Under the pieces are notes generated by a model that saw only the letters and a program-made list of their open reading frames with translations, was not told the origin of the DNA and did no database searches. From an uncultured Eubacteriaceae bacterium (GTDB lineage Bacteria; Bacillota; Clostridia; Lachnospirales; CAG-274), in contig CAMMIW010000002.1 of NCBI GenBank assembly GCA_946497035.1, positions 1-64,000 of the forward strand: DNA of 64,000 nucleotides, read 5' to 3'. How positions within the stretch are numbered: position 1 is the first letter of the stretch; each line of letters begins with the position of its first letter. A program made the translations under genes and the position numbers. Positions 25,409 through 35,852 of this stretch are shown here, piece after piece.

Positions 25409-26305
25409 TTATACAAGCCTTAAACTTTTAGCAGCATCTACAGGTAAAATAGAATTAACAAACATACCAGTAGAAAATTCAAAACCTGCCAAGCTACCTA
25501 CTCTAGGTATAATTTGCAAGAAAAAATGATATTCATCTTCTTTTCTAAAGCCGTTATATAGGCATATATTATAATCTAAATTATTATGAATTAAATTTAA
25601 TTTTATAATACATTTTTTTAATATAGCACCTAAACTAGCTAACATTTCATCATTTAAATATCTAATATTAGTAATATGATGCTTAGGTATAATGTTTATC
25701 TCATAACAATATAGACTATCATTAGGGCAAAAAGCTATAAAATCATTATTTTCATATACTAGGTTTTGGCTATAATCCATAATACAAAAATAACATTTGC
25801 CATATTGTTTTTCATAAGATTTTAAGGCATTTATCATATATTTTTGTTTGTTAGGCAAAATAGATAAACCTAAAATTTGCCAATGAGAATGTGATTGAGA
25901 TGCACCAGCATTTATACCTTGATTTTTAAATACTTGTACATATTTAAGCTTTTTATCTTCATATAATATATTTAATATATCTTTTATACATTTCATTAAA
26001 TAAAACATATGCTCATCTGTATAGTTTATTATATTTTTTTCGTGGTCTTTAGTGTCTATTAAAACATAATGTATGCCATAATTTTCTGTGTCATACTGTG
26101 TTATAGGATATTTATTATATATTAGACGTATTTCATCATTAAAGCTTTTATATATTGGTTCTGAAGTCATATGATTATTTTCTATACAAAATGGACATAA
26201 TTTTATTGGTGTTGTAAGTATATCTTTTTTTATATTCTGTGGCCTTTTTGCTCTATCTAAAGAATATATAACATATTCTCCAGTTAAAAAATTTTTCTTA
26301 ATCAA
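25409..26305 (-). CDS. GalT-like nucleotidyl transferase/HIT-superfamily protein
   Basis: Resembles galactose-1-phosphate uridylyltransferase. 298 residues with zinc-type pairs CPFC and CYFC, the catalytic-like SHSHWQILGLS (HxHxQ, as in GalT) and HHFFLQIIPR near the C-terminus. Family assignment is good; the sugar substrate is not known and no galactose genes are nearby. I prefer the TTG at 26305, whose TGA overlaps the upstream stop (TTGA) and which has AGGAAG upstream; an ATG at 26332 gives nine more residues but lacks a ribosome site and overlaps by 31 bases. Confidence 0.82.
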   Translation of the reverse strand: MIKKNFLTGEYVIYSLDRAKRPQNIKKDILTTPIKLCPFCIENNHMTSEPIYKSFNDEIRLIYNKYPITQYDTENYGIHYVLIDTKDHEKNIINYTDEHMFYLMKCIKDILNILYEDKKLKYVQVFKNQGINAGASQSHSHWQILGLSILPNKQKYMINALKSYEKQYGKCYFCIMDYSQNLVYENNDFIAFCPNDSLYCYEINIIPKHHITNIRYLNDEMLASLGAILKKCIIKLNLIHNNLDYNICLYNGFRKEDEYHFFLQIIPRVGSLAGFEFSTGMFVNSILPVDAAKSLRLV

Positions 26306-27930
26306 TTTTCCACTTCCTGTTCTATATACCATTTTTCTATATTGTTATATTGGTTATAAATATTAGGGTTTTTATCTCCTTTAATTGTATAATCTGTAAG
26401 AAGTATTTGATCTTTAAAAAGTATACCTACAACTGGTAACTGCTCTGCAAAATATTGTTGTATATCTATAGATGCTTTTAAAAACGCCTCTTCAGATGTA
26501 GCATTATAAAGTTTGCCTACTAAACTATCCATTTTAGCATCTTTAAAATTTTGATAATTAATACCACCTTCACCTGTTCCAGAAGACATTAAAAAGCTTT
26601 GTAAATTAGGTATTGTGCCAAAATCTATCCCTGCTAAAAACATATCAAAATTACCTGTTTCTAAATCTTTTTTATATTCTTCAAAAGGCTTTTTAACAAT
26701 AGTTATATTAAAGCCTATTTGGCTTAACCTTTTTTGTATAAGTTCTGCTGTTTCTATTCTTTCTTTATTTTCTTGATTTACCAATAATTTAAAATTTGTC
26801 ATTTCTTTTGTAAGGTTAGCTTTACCTAGAGCCTCTATAGATTTTGCCACATTATAATCAAAATTGTCTAATTCTTTATAAGCTAAAAAAGATTTTGGAT
26901 TAATAGGTGTTAAAGTTTTAACACCGTTACCTAAATATATGTTTTTTAATATTTCATCTTTAGGTATAGAATAAGCTACAGCTTTTCTAAGCTCTATATT
27001 TTTAAATATATCTTTGTCAAAGTTAAAACCTAAATATTCAAAATTATTGCTATTTATACCTGTGCTTATTTTTTCCCTTTTATAATTCATATTACTCCAG
27101 CTAGAAAAATCTATAGTTAAACTATTTATTATGTTTTTTTCAAAGGCATATAAATCTGTTTGGCTATCAGATGTTATTATAACTTTTATATTGTTAATAT
27201 ATGGTGTGCCTTTAAAAGATGTTGTTTTTTCTAAAATAAGCTCATTAGCAATCCTGTAACTAGAAAATTTAAAGCTACCATTACCTATAGGTTTTAAGCT
27301 TTGGCTACTTTCTATATCCAAATTGTTTTTATAATAATGACTAGGTATAATAGGAAAACATAAGTTATACATAAAAAAGCTATAAGGCTCTATATAGTTT
27401 ATGATAACTTGGCTACCTTTGTTACTATATGATGCCACATTGTTTAAAACACTGGCATATATAGATGTTGGGTTAGCTTTTATAGTGTCTAATGAAAATG
27501 TAACATCTTTAGCCGTTAGCTTTTGTCCGTCGTGCCAATATATATCATCTCTAATATTTATATAAGCTGTTTTACCATCTTCAGACATAGAATATGAGCT
27601 TGCAATATTAGGTATAGGCTTTAATGTTTCGCTATCTATAGTAAAAAGAGGCTCAAAAATAAGCTTTAATATGTTATCTACCGTTACATCTTCATTTATC
27701 AAAGGATTTAATGTTTTAGGCATACGCATAGAAAGTATTAGTTGGCCACCTTCTGTAGGTAAATTTGTTTGTTGTTTTTCTTCTTCTAATTGTGTGGTGC
27801 TATTATTTGTTTGTTCTGTTTGATTTATTTGGTTTGTTGTTTCTTTATTTTCGTTTTTTACAAAATTATTTTCACAACCTACTAAAACTGTAAAAACAAA
27901 AATAACAAAAAATATTTTATATATTTTCAT
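26302..27930 (-). CDS. Peptide/oligopeptide-binding lipoprotein (family 5)
   Basis: Extracellular substrate-binding component of an Opp/Dpp-type ABC importer. 542 residues: lipoprotein signal with lipobox LVGC (Cys19), a Thr/Gln/Asn-rich tether (about 28-60), then the SBP_bac_5 domain with the typical opening (LILSMRMPKTLNPLINED, IYWHDGQKLTAKDVTFSLD). No permease or ATPase genes are adjacent, so it is an orphan binding protein, either sharing a transporter encoded elsewhere or signalling. It lies between a lytic transglycosylase and a GalT-like gene, so muropeptides are a possible ligand (inference). Confidence 0.9.
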   Translation of the reverse strand: MKIYKIFFVIFVFTVLVGCENNFVKNENKETTNQINQTEQTNNSTTQLEEEKQQTNLPTEGGQLILSMRMPKTLNPLINEDVTVDNILKLIFEPLFTIDSETLKPIPNIASSYSMSEDGKTAYINIRDDIYWHDGQKLTAKDVTFSLDTIKANPTSIYASVLNNVASYSNKGSQVIINYIEPYSFFMYNLCFPIIPSHYYKNNLDIESSQSLKPIGNGSFKFSSYRIANELILEKTTSFKGTPYINNIKVIITSDSQTDLYAFEKNIINSLTIDFSSWSNMNYKREKISTGINSNNFEYLGFNFDKDIFKNIELRKAVAYSIPKDEILKNIYLGNGVKTLTPINPKSFLAYKELDNFDYNVAKSIEALGKANLTKEMTNFKLLVNQENKERIETAELIQKRLSQIGFNITIVKKPFEEYKKDLETGNFDMFLAGIDFGTIPNLQSFLMSSGTGEGGINYQNFKDAKMDSLVGKLYNATSEEAFLKASIDIQQYFAEQLPVVGILFKDQILLTDYTIKGDKNPNIYNQYNNIEKWYIEQEVEN

Positions 27931-27957
27931 AGTGCCTCCAAAAATTTTATCTTAATA

Positions 27958-28521
27958 CTATACAAAATTTAATATTAGGTCATAACCCTTTTTTAGTATA
28001 TTTATTTTTTTTACATATTTATCCGTTTCTTTAAAAGGTATTGTATGAACATATCCATCTATAGAATATTTATCGTTAGCAAGCCACCTATAAACATTAG
28101 TGCTACCTGCATTATATGCACAAAGGGCTAGCCTTTCATCTTCAAATTTTTCTATTAAATAGCCTAAATAATAACAACCAATTTGCACATTTACATTAGG
28201 CTCATATAGCATCTCTTGTGAAAAATCTTCTATGCCCATTTTTTTGGCAAGCCATTCGCCTGTTTCTGGCATTATTTGCATAAGACCAATAGCCCCTTTG
28301 TTAGAAACGGCATTTTTATTAAATCTACTTTCTGCGTTTATAACCGCATAAACTAGCTCATTTTCTATATTATATTTTTTTGAATATTCTTCTATTATAT
28401 CTGTATATTTTGTAGGCAATATATAAGTGATAGCAGTTTTACCTAAAAATATTAATACAATAAAAAATATTATTACTTTAAAAACATTTATTATTTTTTT
28501 ACCATCTAAAACATAAAACAT
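27958..28521 (-). CDS. Membrane-anchored lytic transglycosylase (SLT)
   Basis: Cleaves peptidoglycan glycan strands. 187 residues from the ATG at 28521, two bases after the coaE stop with GGGAAG upstream. One N-terminal membrane segment (about 14-34), then a Slt70-type catalytic domain with the active glutamate in VINAESRFN, GAIGLMQIMP, and the ALCAYNAG motif. Part of the polA-coaE operon. Compact domain structure with no extra wall-binding repeats. Confidence 0.92.
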   Translation of the reverse strand: MFYVLDGKKIINVFKVIIFFIVLIFLGKTAITYILPTKYTDIIEEYSKKYNIENELVYAVINAESRFNKNAVSNKGAIGLMQIMPETGEWLAKKMGIEDFSQEMLYEPNVNVQIGCYYLGYLIEKFEDERLALCAYNAGSTNVYRWLANDKYSIDGYVHTIPFKETDKYVKKINILKKGYDLILNFV

Positions 28522-28523
28522 TA

Positions 28524-29129
28524 TCAAACTTCCCTTTTTAATCTATCTTCTACAATTTTTTTAAGATTAGTACCATTTTCATTAAATATAATAAAATTAG
28601 CATATTTTTTATTTTGTTCAAAAGGTGTTTGGTTATTTATTCTTTTTAACAATATATCCTTTGATAAATTATCTCTTTTAATAAGTCTTTCTAACCTAGT
28701 ATGTAAAGAACAATGTACTAGCCATACTTCATCTACTATTTTATGTAGGTTTGTTTCTATTAAAAGAGGTGCATCTATAACTATATATTTATACTTATTT
28801 TCTGCTTTTACTATATTTATACTATCTTTTATTTCATTTATTATATATTTATGTGTAATACTATTTAGATAGGCTAATTTTTGTTTGTCATTAAAAACAA
28901 TATTTCCCAATTTTTTTCTATTTATATTTTTATCACTATCTAAAATATCTTCTCCAAAATATTGTATTATTTCAAAATAGGCCTTTCTACCATTTTTTAT
29001 AACGTTATGACCTATTTTATCTGCATCTATAATATATCCGTTATAGGTTTTTAATATAGAACAAACTGTGGATTTACCACAGCCTGTTCCTCCTGTTAAG
29101 CCTATTACAATTGGTTTATTTTGTATCAT
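28524..29129 (-). CDS. coaE: Dephospho-CoA kinase
   Basis: Final step of coenzyme A synthesis: phosphorylates dephospho-CoA. 201 residues with P-loop GGTGCGKST near residue 11, IDADKIGHNVI (catalytic Asp), and the VIDAPLLIET and LIKRD segments. The ATG at 29129 overlaps the polA stop by 14 bases and has AAGGTG nine bases upstream; an in-frame GTG at 29141 is less likely. polA-coaE pairing is common in Firmicutes. Confidence 0.94.
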   Translation of the reverse strand: MIQNKPIVIGLTGGTGCGKSTVCSILKTYNGYIIDADKIGHNVIKNGRKAYFEIIQYFGEDILDSDKNINRKKLGNIVFNDKQKLAYLNSITHKYIINEIKDSINIVKAENKYKYIVIDAPLLIETNLHKIVDEVWLVHCSLHTRLERLIKRDNLSKDILLKRINNQTPFEQNKKYANFIIFNENGTNLKKIVEDRLKREV

Positions 29130-31755
29130 ACCAGCTTTCACCTTCGTTTATATCTATAAGAAGTTTAACAGAAAATTTTATAGCATTTTCCATTTCATCT
29201 TTTAATATTTTTTTAATAATATCTTTTTCATCTTTATAAGCTTCTATTAAAAGCTCGTCATGTACTTGTAAAATTAATCTAGATTTTAAATTTTCTTTTT
29301 TTATACGGTTATAAACTTTTACCATAGCTATTTTTATAATATCTGCAGCTGTTCCTTGTATAGGTGTATTCATAGCTATCCTTTGTCCCACACCTCTTTG
29401 AACAAAATTAGAAGAATTTATCTCAGGCACATATCTCATCCTATTAAACATTGTTTTAGTATAACCTGTTTTTTTAGTATCTTCTACTACACCATCTAAA
29501 AAATCTTTAATTTTAGGATATTTATCAAAATAATCATTTATATACTCTTCTGCTTTAGCCTTTGTTATACCTAAATCTTGTGCTAAAGAAAATGCTTGTT
29601 TTCCATATATAAGTCCAAAATTTATAGCTTTAGCGGCACTTCTTTCAAAATTTGTAACATCTTCTAAAGGCTTTTTAAATACTTTTGAGGCAGTTATTTT
29701 ATGTATATCTTGCCCCTCGTTAAAAGCCTCTATAAGATGCTCATCTTGAGATAAATGAGCAAGAACTCTAAGCTCTATTTGAGAATAATCTGCATCTATA
29801 AAAATATAACCTTCTTCTGGTTTAAAAACTTTTCTAACTTTGTGTCCTATTTCTATTTTTATAGGTATATTTTGTAAATTTGGCTCTGTGCTACTTATTC
29901 TACCTGTTGCCGTTGCCGTTTGGTTAAAGCTAGAATATATTCGGCTTGTTTTTTTATCTAATACATTTAATAAGCCATCTGCATATGTGCTTTTAAGCTT
30001 AGCATATGTTCTATAATCTAATATTTTAGGTATTATTTCGTGTTGTTCATAAAGTTTTTCTAAAACATCAGCAGAGGTAGAATATCCTCTAGTGGTTTTT
30101 TTGCTACCTTTTAAAGATAGCTTATCAAAAAGTATTTCCCCTAGCTGTTTAGAAGAGTTAATGTTAAATTCTTCTCCTGCCAACCAATATATTTCTTTTG
30201 TAAGCTCTTCTATCTCTTTATCTAACTGTTGTTGATATTGTATAAGCTCTTCTTTACAAATTTTTATACCATACATTTCCATACTAGCTAAAACATATAT
30301 AAGAGGCATTTCTATATTATAAAAAAGCTCTTGTTGGTTGTTTTCTTCTATTTTTTTGCTAATAATGGGTTTTGTTTTATAAGCCACATAGCTTTGTTTT
30401 GCACAATAATTAAGCCAAATATCTTTTTCTATATCTAAAATAAATTTTTTAGATTTTCTAGTTCCTAAAAGTTCATCTTTATCTTCATATTGTAAATCTA
30501 ATATTTCTTCTGCTATGTTATTATAGTCATATTTATTTTTTGTAGGATTTAAAATATATGTGCCTATCATAGCATCAAATATTAAATTGTTTAATTTTAT
30601 ATTATGTTTATTTAAAAATACAATATCTGTTTTTGCATCTATAGTAATTTTTTTATAGTCTTCTTCAAAAAAAGGCTTATATATATTTAATATATCATTT
30701 TCATCTATATTATTATAAATTTTTATAAATGTACCTATGTCATCTTTCGTTGTAAACCCTATACCTATAAAAATATTATCATCATATATCATTTTATAAG
30801 CTATTTCTTCATCTTTTTTAAGAGTATTAAAATAATCTTTTGCCTCTTCTATATTTTCTATAAGCCTAAAATCTAGTTTTTCTTGTTCTTTTGTATCTTC
30901 TTTAAATTTTGATAATATAGTTTTTAACTCATATTTTTTACATTGCTCTAAAAATTTATCATTAAAAATGTTATCTGTTTTTTCATTTGAAAAATCTATA
31001 GGTACATTTGTATCTATTGTAACTAAATATTTACTAAGTAGTGCTTGCTCTTTAAAAGCTAAAATATTTTCCCCTGCTTTTTTCGGCTTAATATCATTGG
31101 CATTTTCTATAGCCTTTTCAACCGTTTCATATTGGCTAATAATTTTTATAGCAGTTTTTTCCCCTATAGAAGGCACGCCAGGTACGTTATCAGAGGTATC
31201 TCCCATAAGAGCTTTAACCTCTATAAATTGGCTAGGTGTTACTCCATATTTTTCTAAAACATCTTTAGCAAAATAGTCTTCTATCTCTGTTTTACCTGCT
31301 TTAGTTTTAGGTATTTTAATTTTTATATTGTTAGATGCTATTTGTAGCAAATCTCTATCTCCACTTACAATAACAGGGCTTATACCTATATTTTCTGCTT
31401 TTTTAGCAACTGTAGCTAAAACATCATCTGCCTCATAGCCTTCTTTTTCATATATAACAATATCCATAGATTTTAAAATTTCTTTTATTAAAGGTATTTG
31501 GCTTCTTAGCTCTTCTGGTGTTTTTTTTCTATTTCCCTTATAATCGCTATATTTTAAATGTCTAAAGGTAGGTTTAGGCAAATCAAAACTAACACCTATA
31601 TATGTAGGTTGTTCATCTTCTATAAGCTTAAATAAAATATTTAAAAATCCATATATAGCATTTGTATATTGTCCATTTTTATTAGTTAAAAGTGGTATAG
31701 CATAAAAAGCTCTATTCATTATACTATGGCCGTCTATAAGCATTAATTTTTCCAT
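29116..31755 (-). CDS. polA: DNA polymerase I
   Basis: Repair and Okazaki-fragment polymerase, 879 residues. N-terminal 5'-nuclease domain (1-290; LMLIDGHSIMNRAFYA, YEADDVLAT, VSGDRDLLQ, ALMGDTSDNVPGVPSIGEKTA). Middle domain (about 300-480) has the 3'-5' exonuclease fold position but lacks the DxE metal motif, so proofreading is probably absent, as in Bacillus and Thermus. Polymerase domain (490-879) has motif A DYSQIELRVLAH, motif B RSAAKAINFGLIYG and motif C LQVHDELLIEA. First gene of a six-gene leftward operon. AAAGGAG precedes the ATG. Confidence 0.97.
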   Translation of the reverse strand: MEKLMLIDGHSIMNRAFYAIPLLTNKNGQYTNAIYGFLNILFKLIEDEQPTYIGVSFDLPKPTFRHLKYSDYKGNRKKTPEELRSQIPLIKEILKSMDIVIYEKEGYEADDVLATVAKKAENIGISPVIVSGDRDLLQIASNNIKIKIPKTKAGKTEIEDYFAKDVLEKYGVTPSQFIEVKALMGDTSDNVPGVPSIGEKTAIKIISQYETVEKAIENANDIKPKKAGENILAFKEQALLSKYLVTIDTNVPIDFSNEKTDNIFNDKFLEQCKKYELKTILSKFKEDTKEQEKLDFRLIENIEEAKDYFNTLKKDEEIAYKMIYDDNIFIGIGFTTKDDIGTFIKIYNNIDENDILNIYKPFFEEDYKKITIDAKTDIVFLNKHNIKLNNLIFDAMIGTYILNPTKNKYDYNNIAEEILDLQYEDKDELLGTRKSKKFILDIEKDIWLNYCAKQSYVAYKTKPIISKKIEENNQQELFYNIEMPLIYVLASMEMYGIKICKEELIQYQQQLDKEIEELTKEIYWLAGEEFNINSSKQLGEILFDKLSLKGSKKTTRGYSTSADVLEKLYEQHEIIPKILDYRTYAKLKSTYADGLLNVLDKKTSRIYSSFNQTATATGRISSTEPNLQNIPIKIEIGHKVRKVFKPEEGYIFIDADYSQIELRVLAHLSQDEHLIEAFNEGQDIHKITASKVFKKPLEDVTNFERSAAKAINFGLIYGKQAFSLAQDLGITKAKAEEYINDYFDKYPKIKDFLDGVVEDTKKTGYTKTMFNRMRYVPEINSSNFVQRGVGQRIAMNTPIQGTAADIIKIAMVKVYNRIKKENLKSRLILQVHDELLIEAYKDEKDIIKKILKDEMENAIKFSVKLLIDINEGESWYDTK

Positions 31756-32056
31756 ATTATTCTCCTTTAATTTGGTTATATAATAAATATTGGGGTAAAG
31801 TTAAATAAATTAGTAAAATAAAATATTATAATAAAGTAAAATTTAAAAAGAACATTATATAAAATATATTATATAAATAATTTTAACATAAAGATAAAAA
31901 TATATCCATAAATATTAAGATAACTTTAAATATATTAATGTTGTATATAAATGTTATAAAGGGTGGTAGATAAGATTAAATATACCCTAAACCTTACCCT
32001 TTCATTTAAACCCTAATAATTTAAAAATAACCTTAAAACTAAAAAAAATTATATAT
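31756..32056. other. AT-rich intergenic gap upstream of polA
   Basis: No open frame with a ribosome site and no recognisable RNA. Its left part should hold the polA promoter (minus-strand TATAAT-like sequence around 31820-31832). The section 31965-32035 resembles stretches near 2860-2910 and 55395-55465 and may belong to a dispersed non-coding repeat. Confidence 0.5.
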
Positions 32057-32095
32057 ACAAAAAAAAGCATACGCCCATAGCGTACACCCCTTTTT
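32057..32095 (-). terminator. Terminator of the tRNA-Phe/tRNA-Lys transcript
   Basis: Minus-strand hairpin GUACGC/GCGUA with a GG-rich base, followed by eight U residues, a few bases after tRNA-Lys. Confidence 0.8.
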
Positions 32096-32101
32096 ATTAA
32101 G

Positions 32102-32174
32102 TGAGTCACCCGGGGTTCGAACCCGGGACACCTGGATTAAAAGTCCAGTGCTCTACCAACTGAGCTAGTGACCC
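32102..32174 (-). tRNA. tRNA-Lys (anticodon UUU)
   Basis: A 73-base cloverleaf on the minus strand: acceptor GGGTCAC with GTGACTC, D arm AGCTCAGTTGGTAGAGC, anticodon loop ACTTTTA (anticodon TTT), T arm CCCGGGTTCGAACCCCGGG, discriminator A. The 3' CCA is not encoded. Transcribed after tRNA-Phe from one promoter. Confidence 0.97.
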
Positions 32175-32182
32175 ATAAAATA

Positions 32183-32255
<73 letters not shown>

Positions 32256-32275
32256 TTGCCTTAACAACAAAATCA

Positions 32276-32304
32276 ATTATAAAGCATAACTTTTAATTTG
32301 TCAA
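32276..32304 (-). promoter_or_regulatory. Consensus promoter of the tRNA pair
   Basis: Minus-strand TTGACA (32304-32299), 17-base spacer, TATAAT (32281-32276): a perfect consensus, as expected for stable RNA. About 20 bases before tRNA-Phe. Confidence 0.92.
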
Positions 32305-32436
32305 CACCTTTTTTTAAATTTTTTTAATTTTTTTGTAAAAAATTTTTTAAAGGCTAAATCTTCAAAAAAATTTGACCTTTTTTTATGTTTATAATATAAT
32401 AATAAATTAATAGTTACTATATTTTGGGAGGAGCTT

Positions 32437-32667
32437 ATGGAACTTTTAGAAAATCTAAAAGATATTATATTAAACGCTAATGGCTTTGAAAAAAGCAAAA
32501 ATTATTATTTTGAAAATCATATTTGTAGCAAAACTGGTAATAATATAAAAGTAAATCTAAATTTTAAGCTTTCAAACGAAAACAACGATAAAATTATGAA
32601 ATTTGGTATATGCAACCATTGTAAAAAAGTTTTTTATTGTTATGATTTTGAAAGCAACTCTTTTTAA
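32437..32667 (+). CDS. Small CxxC protein of unknown function (76 residues)
   Basis: Soluble, with helical N-terminus (MELLENLKDIILNANGFEKSK) and, after it, cysteines at C30 and in ICNHCKKVFYC; the CNHC pair plus C30 or the later Cys could bind zinc. GGGAGGAG precedes the ATG. It is a separate small gene upstream of glnS. I do not recognise the family. Confidence 0.6.
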   Translation: MELLENLKDIILNANGFEKSKNYYFENHICSKTGNNIKVNLNFKLSNENNDKIMKFGICNHCKKVFYCYDFESNSF

Positions 32668-32754
32668 TTTTTTATTATTTATGGCATATTTGCCCTACCC
32701 TTTTATAAAATTATTATAAAATCGTTTATTTAACTTTTAGGAGGAATTTTTTAT

Positions 32755-34410
32755 ATGGAAAATGAAAATAATAACCTAGCTCAAACAGGTAATTTTATAC
32801 ATAGCTATATACAAGAAGATTTAAAAGATAATCTAAATAAAATACACACTAGGTTTCCACCTGAGCCTAACGGTTATCTTCATATAGGCCACGCAAAAAG
32901 CATTTGCTTAAACTTTGGCCTTGCCGATTATTATGGCGGTAAATGTAACCTTCGTTTCGACGATACAAACCCTGCTAAAGAAGATGATGAGTTTGTTCGC
33001 TCTATAAAAGAAGATATAGCTTGGCTTGGATTTGACTGGGAAGATAGACTTTATTTTGCCTCTAGCTATTTTGAAAAAATGTATGAGTGTGCTGTTACTC
33101 TTATAAAAAAGGGTAAAGCCTTCGTATGCGATTTAACAGGAGAAGAAATAAGAGAAAAAAGAGGTTCTTTAAATAGCCCTGGTGAAGAAAGTCCTTATAG
33201 AAATCGCTCTATAGAAGAAAATTTAGACCTTTTTGAGCGTATGAGAAAAGGTGAATTTAAAGACGGTGAAAAAACTTTAAGAGCAAAAATAGATATGGCC
33301 TCTCCTAATATAAATATGAGAGATCCTGTTATATATAGAATAGCTCACATACCTCACCATAAAACAGGCGATAAATGGTGCATATATCCTATGTATGATT
33401 TTGCTCACCCATTAGAAGATGCTTTTGAAGAAATAACTCATTCTATTTGCACAATGGAATTTGAAGACCACCGTCCTCTATATAATTGGTTTATAAATGA
33501 GCTTGATTTTAAAATAAAACCACGTCAAATAGAATTTGCTAAGCTTAATTTATCTAATACTATTATGGGTAAAAGATATTTAAGACAATTAGTAGAAGAA
33601 GGTAAAGTAGACGGTTGGGACGATCCACGCCTTGTTACCCTCTCAGGTATAAGAAGAAGAGGTTATACCCCAGAAGCTATAAGAAACTTTTGTCAAATGG
33701 TAGGTGTATCTAAAGCATCAAGCATTGTAGATACAGCTCAACTAGAATATTGCATAAGAGAAGATTTAAAAGCTAAGGTAAACGTTGTTATGGCAGTTTT
33801 AGATCCTATTAAAGTTGTTATAACAAACTATCCTGAAGATAAAGAAGAAACACTAGTTATAGAAAATAACCCAGAAAACGAAAATTTAGGTAGCAGAGAA
33901 GTTACATTTTGTCGTGAGCTTTATATAGAGCGAGAAGACTTTTTAGAAGACGCACCTAAAAAGTTTTTCCGTCTTTCTGTTGGTAAAGAGGTTAGATTAA
34001 AAGGTGCATATTTTATAATGTGTAACGAAGTTATAAAAGATGAAAATGGCAATATTATTGAGCTTAGATGTACTTATGATCCAGAAACAAAAAGTGGCTC
34101 TGGTTTTACAGGACGAAAAGTAAAAGGCACTATACATTGGGTATCTGCTAAACACGCTGTTAAATCTACTGTTAATTTATATGATAGCCTTGTAAAAATG
34201 TCTGAAGATGAAAAAGAGCTTATAGAAAATGAAAATTCTTTAGTTATTTTAAATAATGCTTATATAGAGCCTTCTATCCTTTCTGCAAATAAAATGGATA
34301 GGTTTCAATTTATTAGAAATGGCTATTTTGTAGCAGATAGTAAGCATTTTGAAAAAGATAACCTTATATTTAATAGAATTGTATCTTTAAAAAGCTCTTT
34401 TAAACCTTGA
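32755..34410 (+). CDS. glnS: Glutaminyl-tRNA synthetase
   Basis: Charges tRNA-Gln directly. 551 residues with the class I motifs [17 protein letters not shown] near residue 34 and the KMSKS-equivalent NTIMGKRYL near 270, the Gln-specific FDDTNP segment, and a C-terminal anticodon-binding beta-barrel pair. Presence of GlnRS means the organism does not depend solely on the GatCAB amidation route for Gln-tRNA. AGGAGG before the ATG; no T-box leader is visible upstream. Confidence 0.97.
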   Translation: MENENNNLAQTGNFIHSYIQEDLKDNLNKIHTRFPPEPNGYLHIGHAKSICLNFGLADYYGGKCNLRFDDTNPAKEDDEFVRSIKEDIAWLGFDWEDRLYFASSYFEKMYECAVTLIKKGKAFVCDLTGEEIREKRGSLNSPGEESPYRNRSIEENLDLFERMRKGEFKDGEKTLRAKIDMASPNINMRDPVIYRIAHIPHHKTGDKWCIYPMYDFAHPLEDAFEEITHSICTMEFEDHRPLYNWFINELDFKIKPRQIEFAKLNLSNTIMGKRYLRQLVEEGKVDGWDDPRLVTLSGIRRRGYTPEAIRNFCQMVGVSKASSIVDTAQLEYCIREDLKAKVNVVMAVLDPIKVVITNYPEDKEETLVIENNPENENLGSREVTFCRELYIEREDFLEDAPKKFFRLSVGKEVRLKGAYFIMCNEVIKDENGNIIELRCTYDPETKSGSGFTGRKVKGTIHWVSAKHAVKSTVNLYDSLVKMSEDEKELIENENSLVILNNAYIEPSILSANKMDRFQFIRNGYFVADSKHFEKDNLIFNRIVSLKSSFKP

Positions 34411-34444
34411 TTTTTATAGCTAATTTTTTTGAGGGGGTATTTTT

Positions 34445-35767
34445 ATGAAAAGCTTGAGAAGTTATCGTTTTATAAATTTATATTTACCTGTTATGTTAGA
34501 GCAAACTCTTTCTACTGTTTCTACTATGCTTGGTACAATGTTAGTTAGTGGGCTTGGCACAGCCGTTAGCGCTGGTGTTGGTATGGTAGATCAAATAAAC
34601 TTTGTTTTTATGAATGTTTTAACTTGTATAGCAACAGGTATAACAGCGATAGTTTCTCAATGTGTAGGTAAAGGAGATATAAAAAAAGCACAAGACTGTG
34701 CTAATCATTCTATCACTATATCTATATATGCTTCTATTATAATAAGTGGCTTTCTCATTATATTTAGAGCCCCCCTTTTAAATGCACTTTTTGGTAAAGC
34801 AGAACAGGCAGTTTTAGATTCTGCTAGTGTATATTTATTTTTTACATCTATATCTTTACCATTTTTAACGTTGTTTAATGTTTTTACTGGCATAAGGCGT
34901 GCAACAGGAGATAATTTAAGCCCTCTTATAGGTGCTTTTTTATCTAACATTTTTTATGTTATTATAACTGTCTTTTGTATAAAAATTTTAAAGCTTGGTA
35001 TAAGTAGCGTTGGTTATGGGCTTTTAGCTTCTAGGCTAATATCTAGTGCTATTTTACAATTTTATGTTTATTTTAAGCCGCGAATTTTAAAAATGCCTAA
35101 ACCAACTTTAACATTTAGATTAAAAATATTAAAGCCTGTTTTAGATATTGCTATACCAAATTCTATTGATGGCATCATATTTAATGGTGGTAAGCTATTA
35201 GTTCAAGTTTTTATGTCTGGTATGGGCACAGCTGCATTATCTGCAAATACTATAGCAAATTCTATAGCAAATTTTGTTCAGCTACCTGGTAAAACATTTC
35301 AGGTTACTTGTGTACCATCTACAGGCACTGCTTATGGTAGCGGAGATATGGAAAAAACAAAAAAAGTTATGCTTAATCAAACTTTATTTGCCAACATATC
35401 TCAGCTCATAATGAATATATTTTTTTACATATTTTGTGGTGGTATATACACCCTATATACAAAAGATGCCCAAGTTTTAGAATATTCTCGTCATCTTGTA
35501 AATAGCTTTTTAATATTAAGCCCTATTTTTTGGGCTACATCTTTTATGACACCTAGTGCTTTAAGAGCTACTGGTGATGCAAAATTTACTATGAATATAT
35601 CTGTTATAAGCCTTATTATATTTAGAATTTTCTTTTCTTGGCTTTTAGGTGTATATTTTGATTATGGTATATATGGTATATGGGCAGGTATGTATATTGA
35701 CTGGATATTTAGATCAATATTTTATTTTTTAAGAATTTTTTCTAAAAAATGGCAATGCTTAAATTAA
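34445..35767 (+). CDS. MATE family efflux transporter
   Basis: Multidrug/toxin exporter driven by Na+ or H+. 440 residues with about 12 membrane segments; the MATE repeat is seen in LPVMLEQTLSTVSTMLGTMLVSGLG at the start (shown in part as a family hallmark) and again in the second half (IPNSIDGIIFNGGKLLVQ). Typical AISAGVGMVDQ-like loop follows. Starts 34 bases after glnS with GAGGGGG upstream; probably co-transcribed. Substrate not predictable. Confidence 0.9.
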   Translation: MKSLRSYRFINLYLPVMLEQTLSTVSTMLGTMLVSGLGTAVSAGVGMVDQINFVFMNVLTCIATGITAIVSQCVGKGDIKKAQDCANHSITISIYASIIISGFLIIFRAPLLNALFGKAEQAVLDSASVYLFFTSISLPFLTLFNVFTGIRRATGDNLSPLIGAFLSNIFYVIITVFCIKILKLGISSVGYGLLASRLISSAILQFYVYFKPRILKMPKPTLTFRLKILKPVLDIAIPNSIDGIIFNGGKLLVQVFMSGMGTAALSANTIANSIANFVQLPGKTFQVTCVPSTGTAYGSGDMEKTKKVMLNQTLFANISQLIMNIFFYIFCGGIYTLYTKDAQVLEYSRHLVNSFLILSPIFWATSFMTPSALRATGDAKFTMNISVISLIIFRIFFSWLLGVYFDYGIYGIWAGMYIDWIFRSIFYFLRIFSKKWQCLN

Positions 35768-35852
35768 GCTATAAATAAAATTGAAAATTATGGGTATTAT
35801 ATAATAAACTAAAAATAGTAAAGAATAGATATAAAATAACAAAGGAGTAAAT

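Noticed and set aside
29116-31755. Proofreading activity in DNA polymerase I
   Set aside because: The middle domain lacks the DxE metal-binding motif, so proofreading cannot be claimed.
32668-32754. T-box or other leader before glnS
   Set aside because: Only 87 bases and no T-box sequence or specifier stem.
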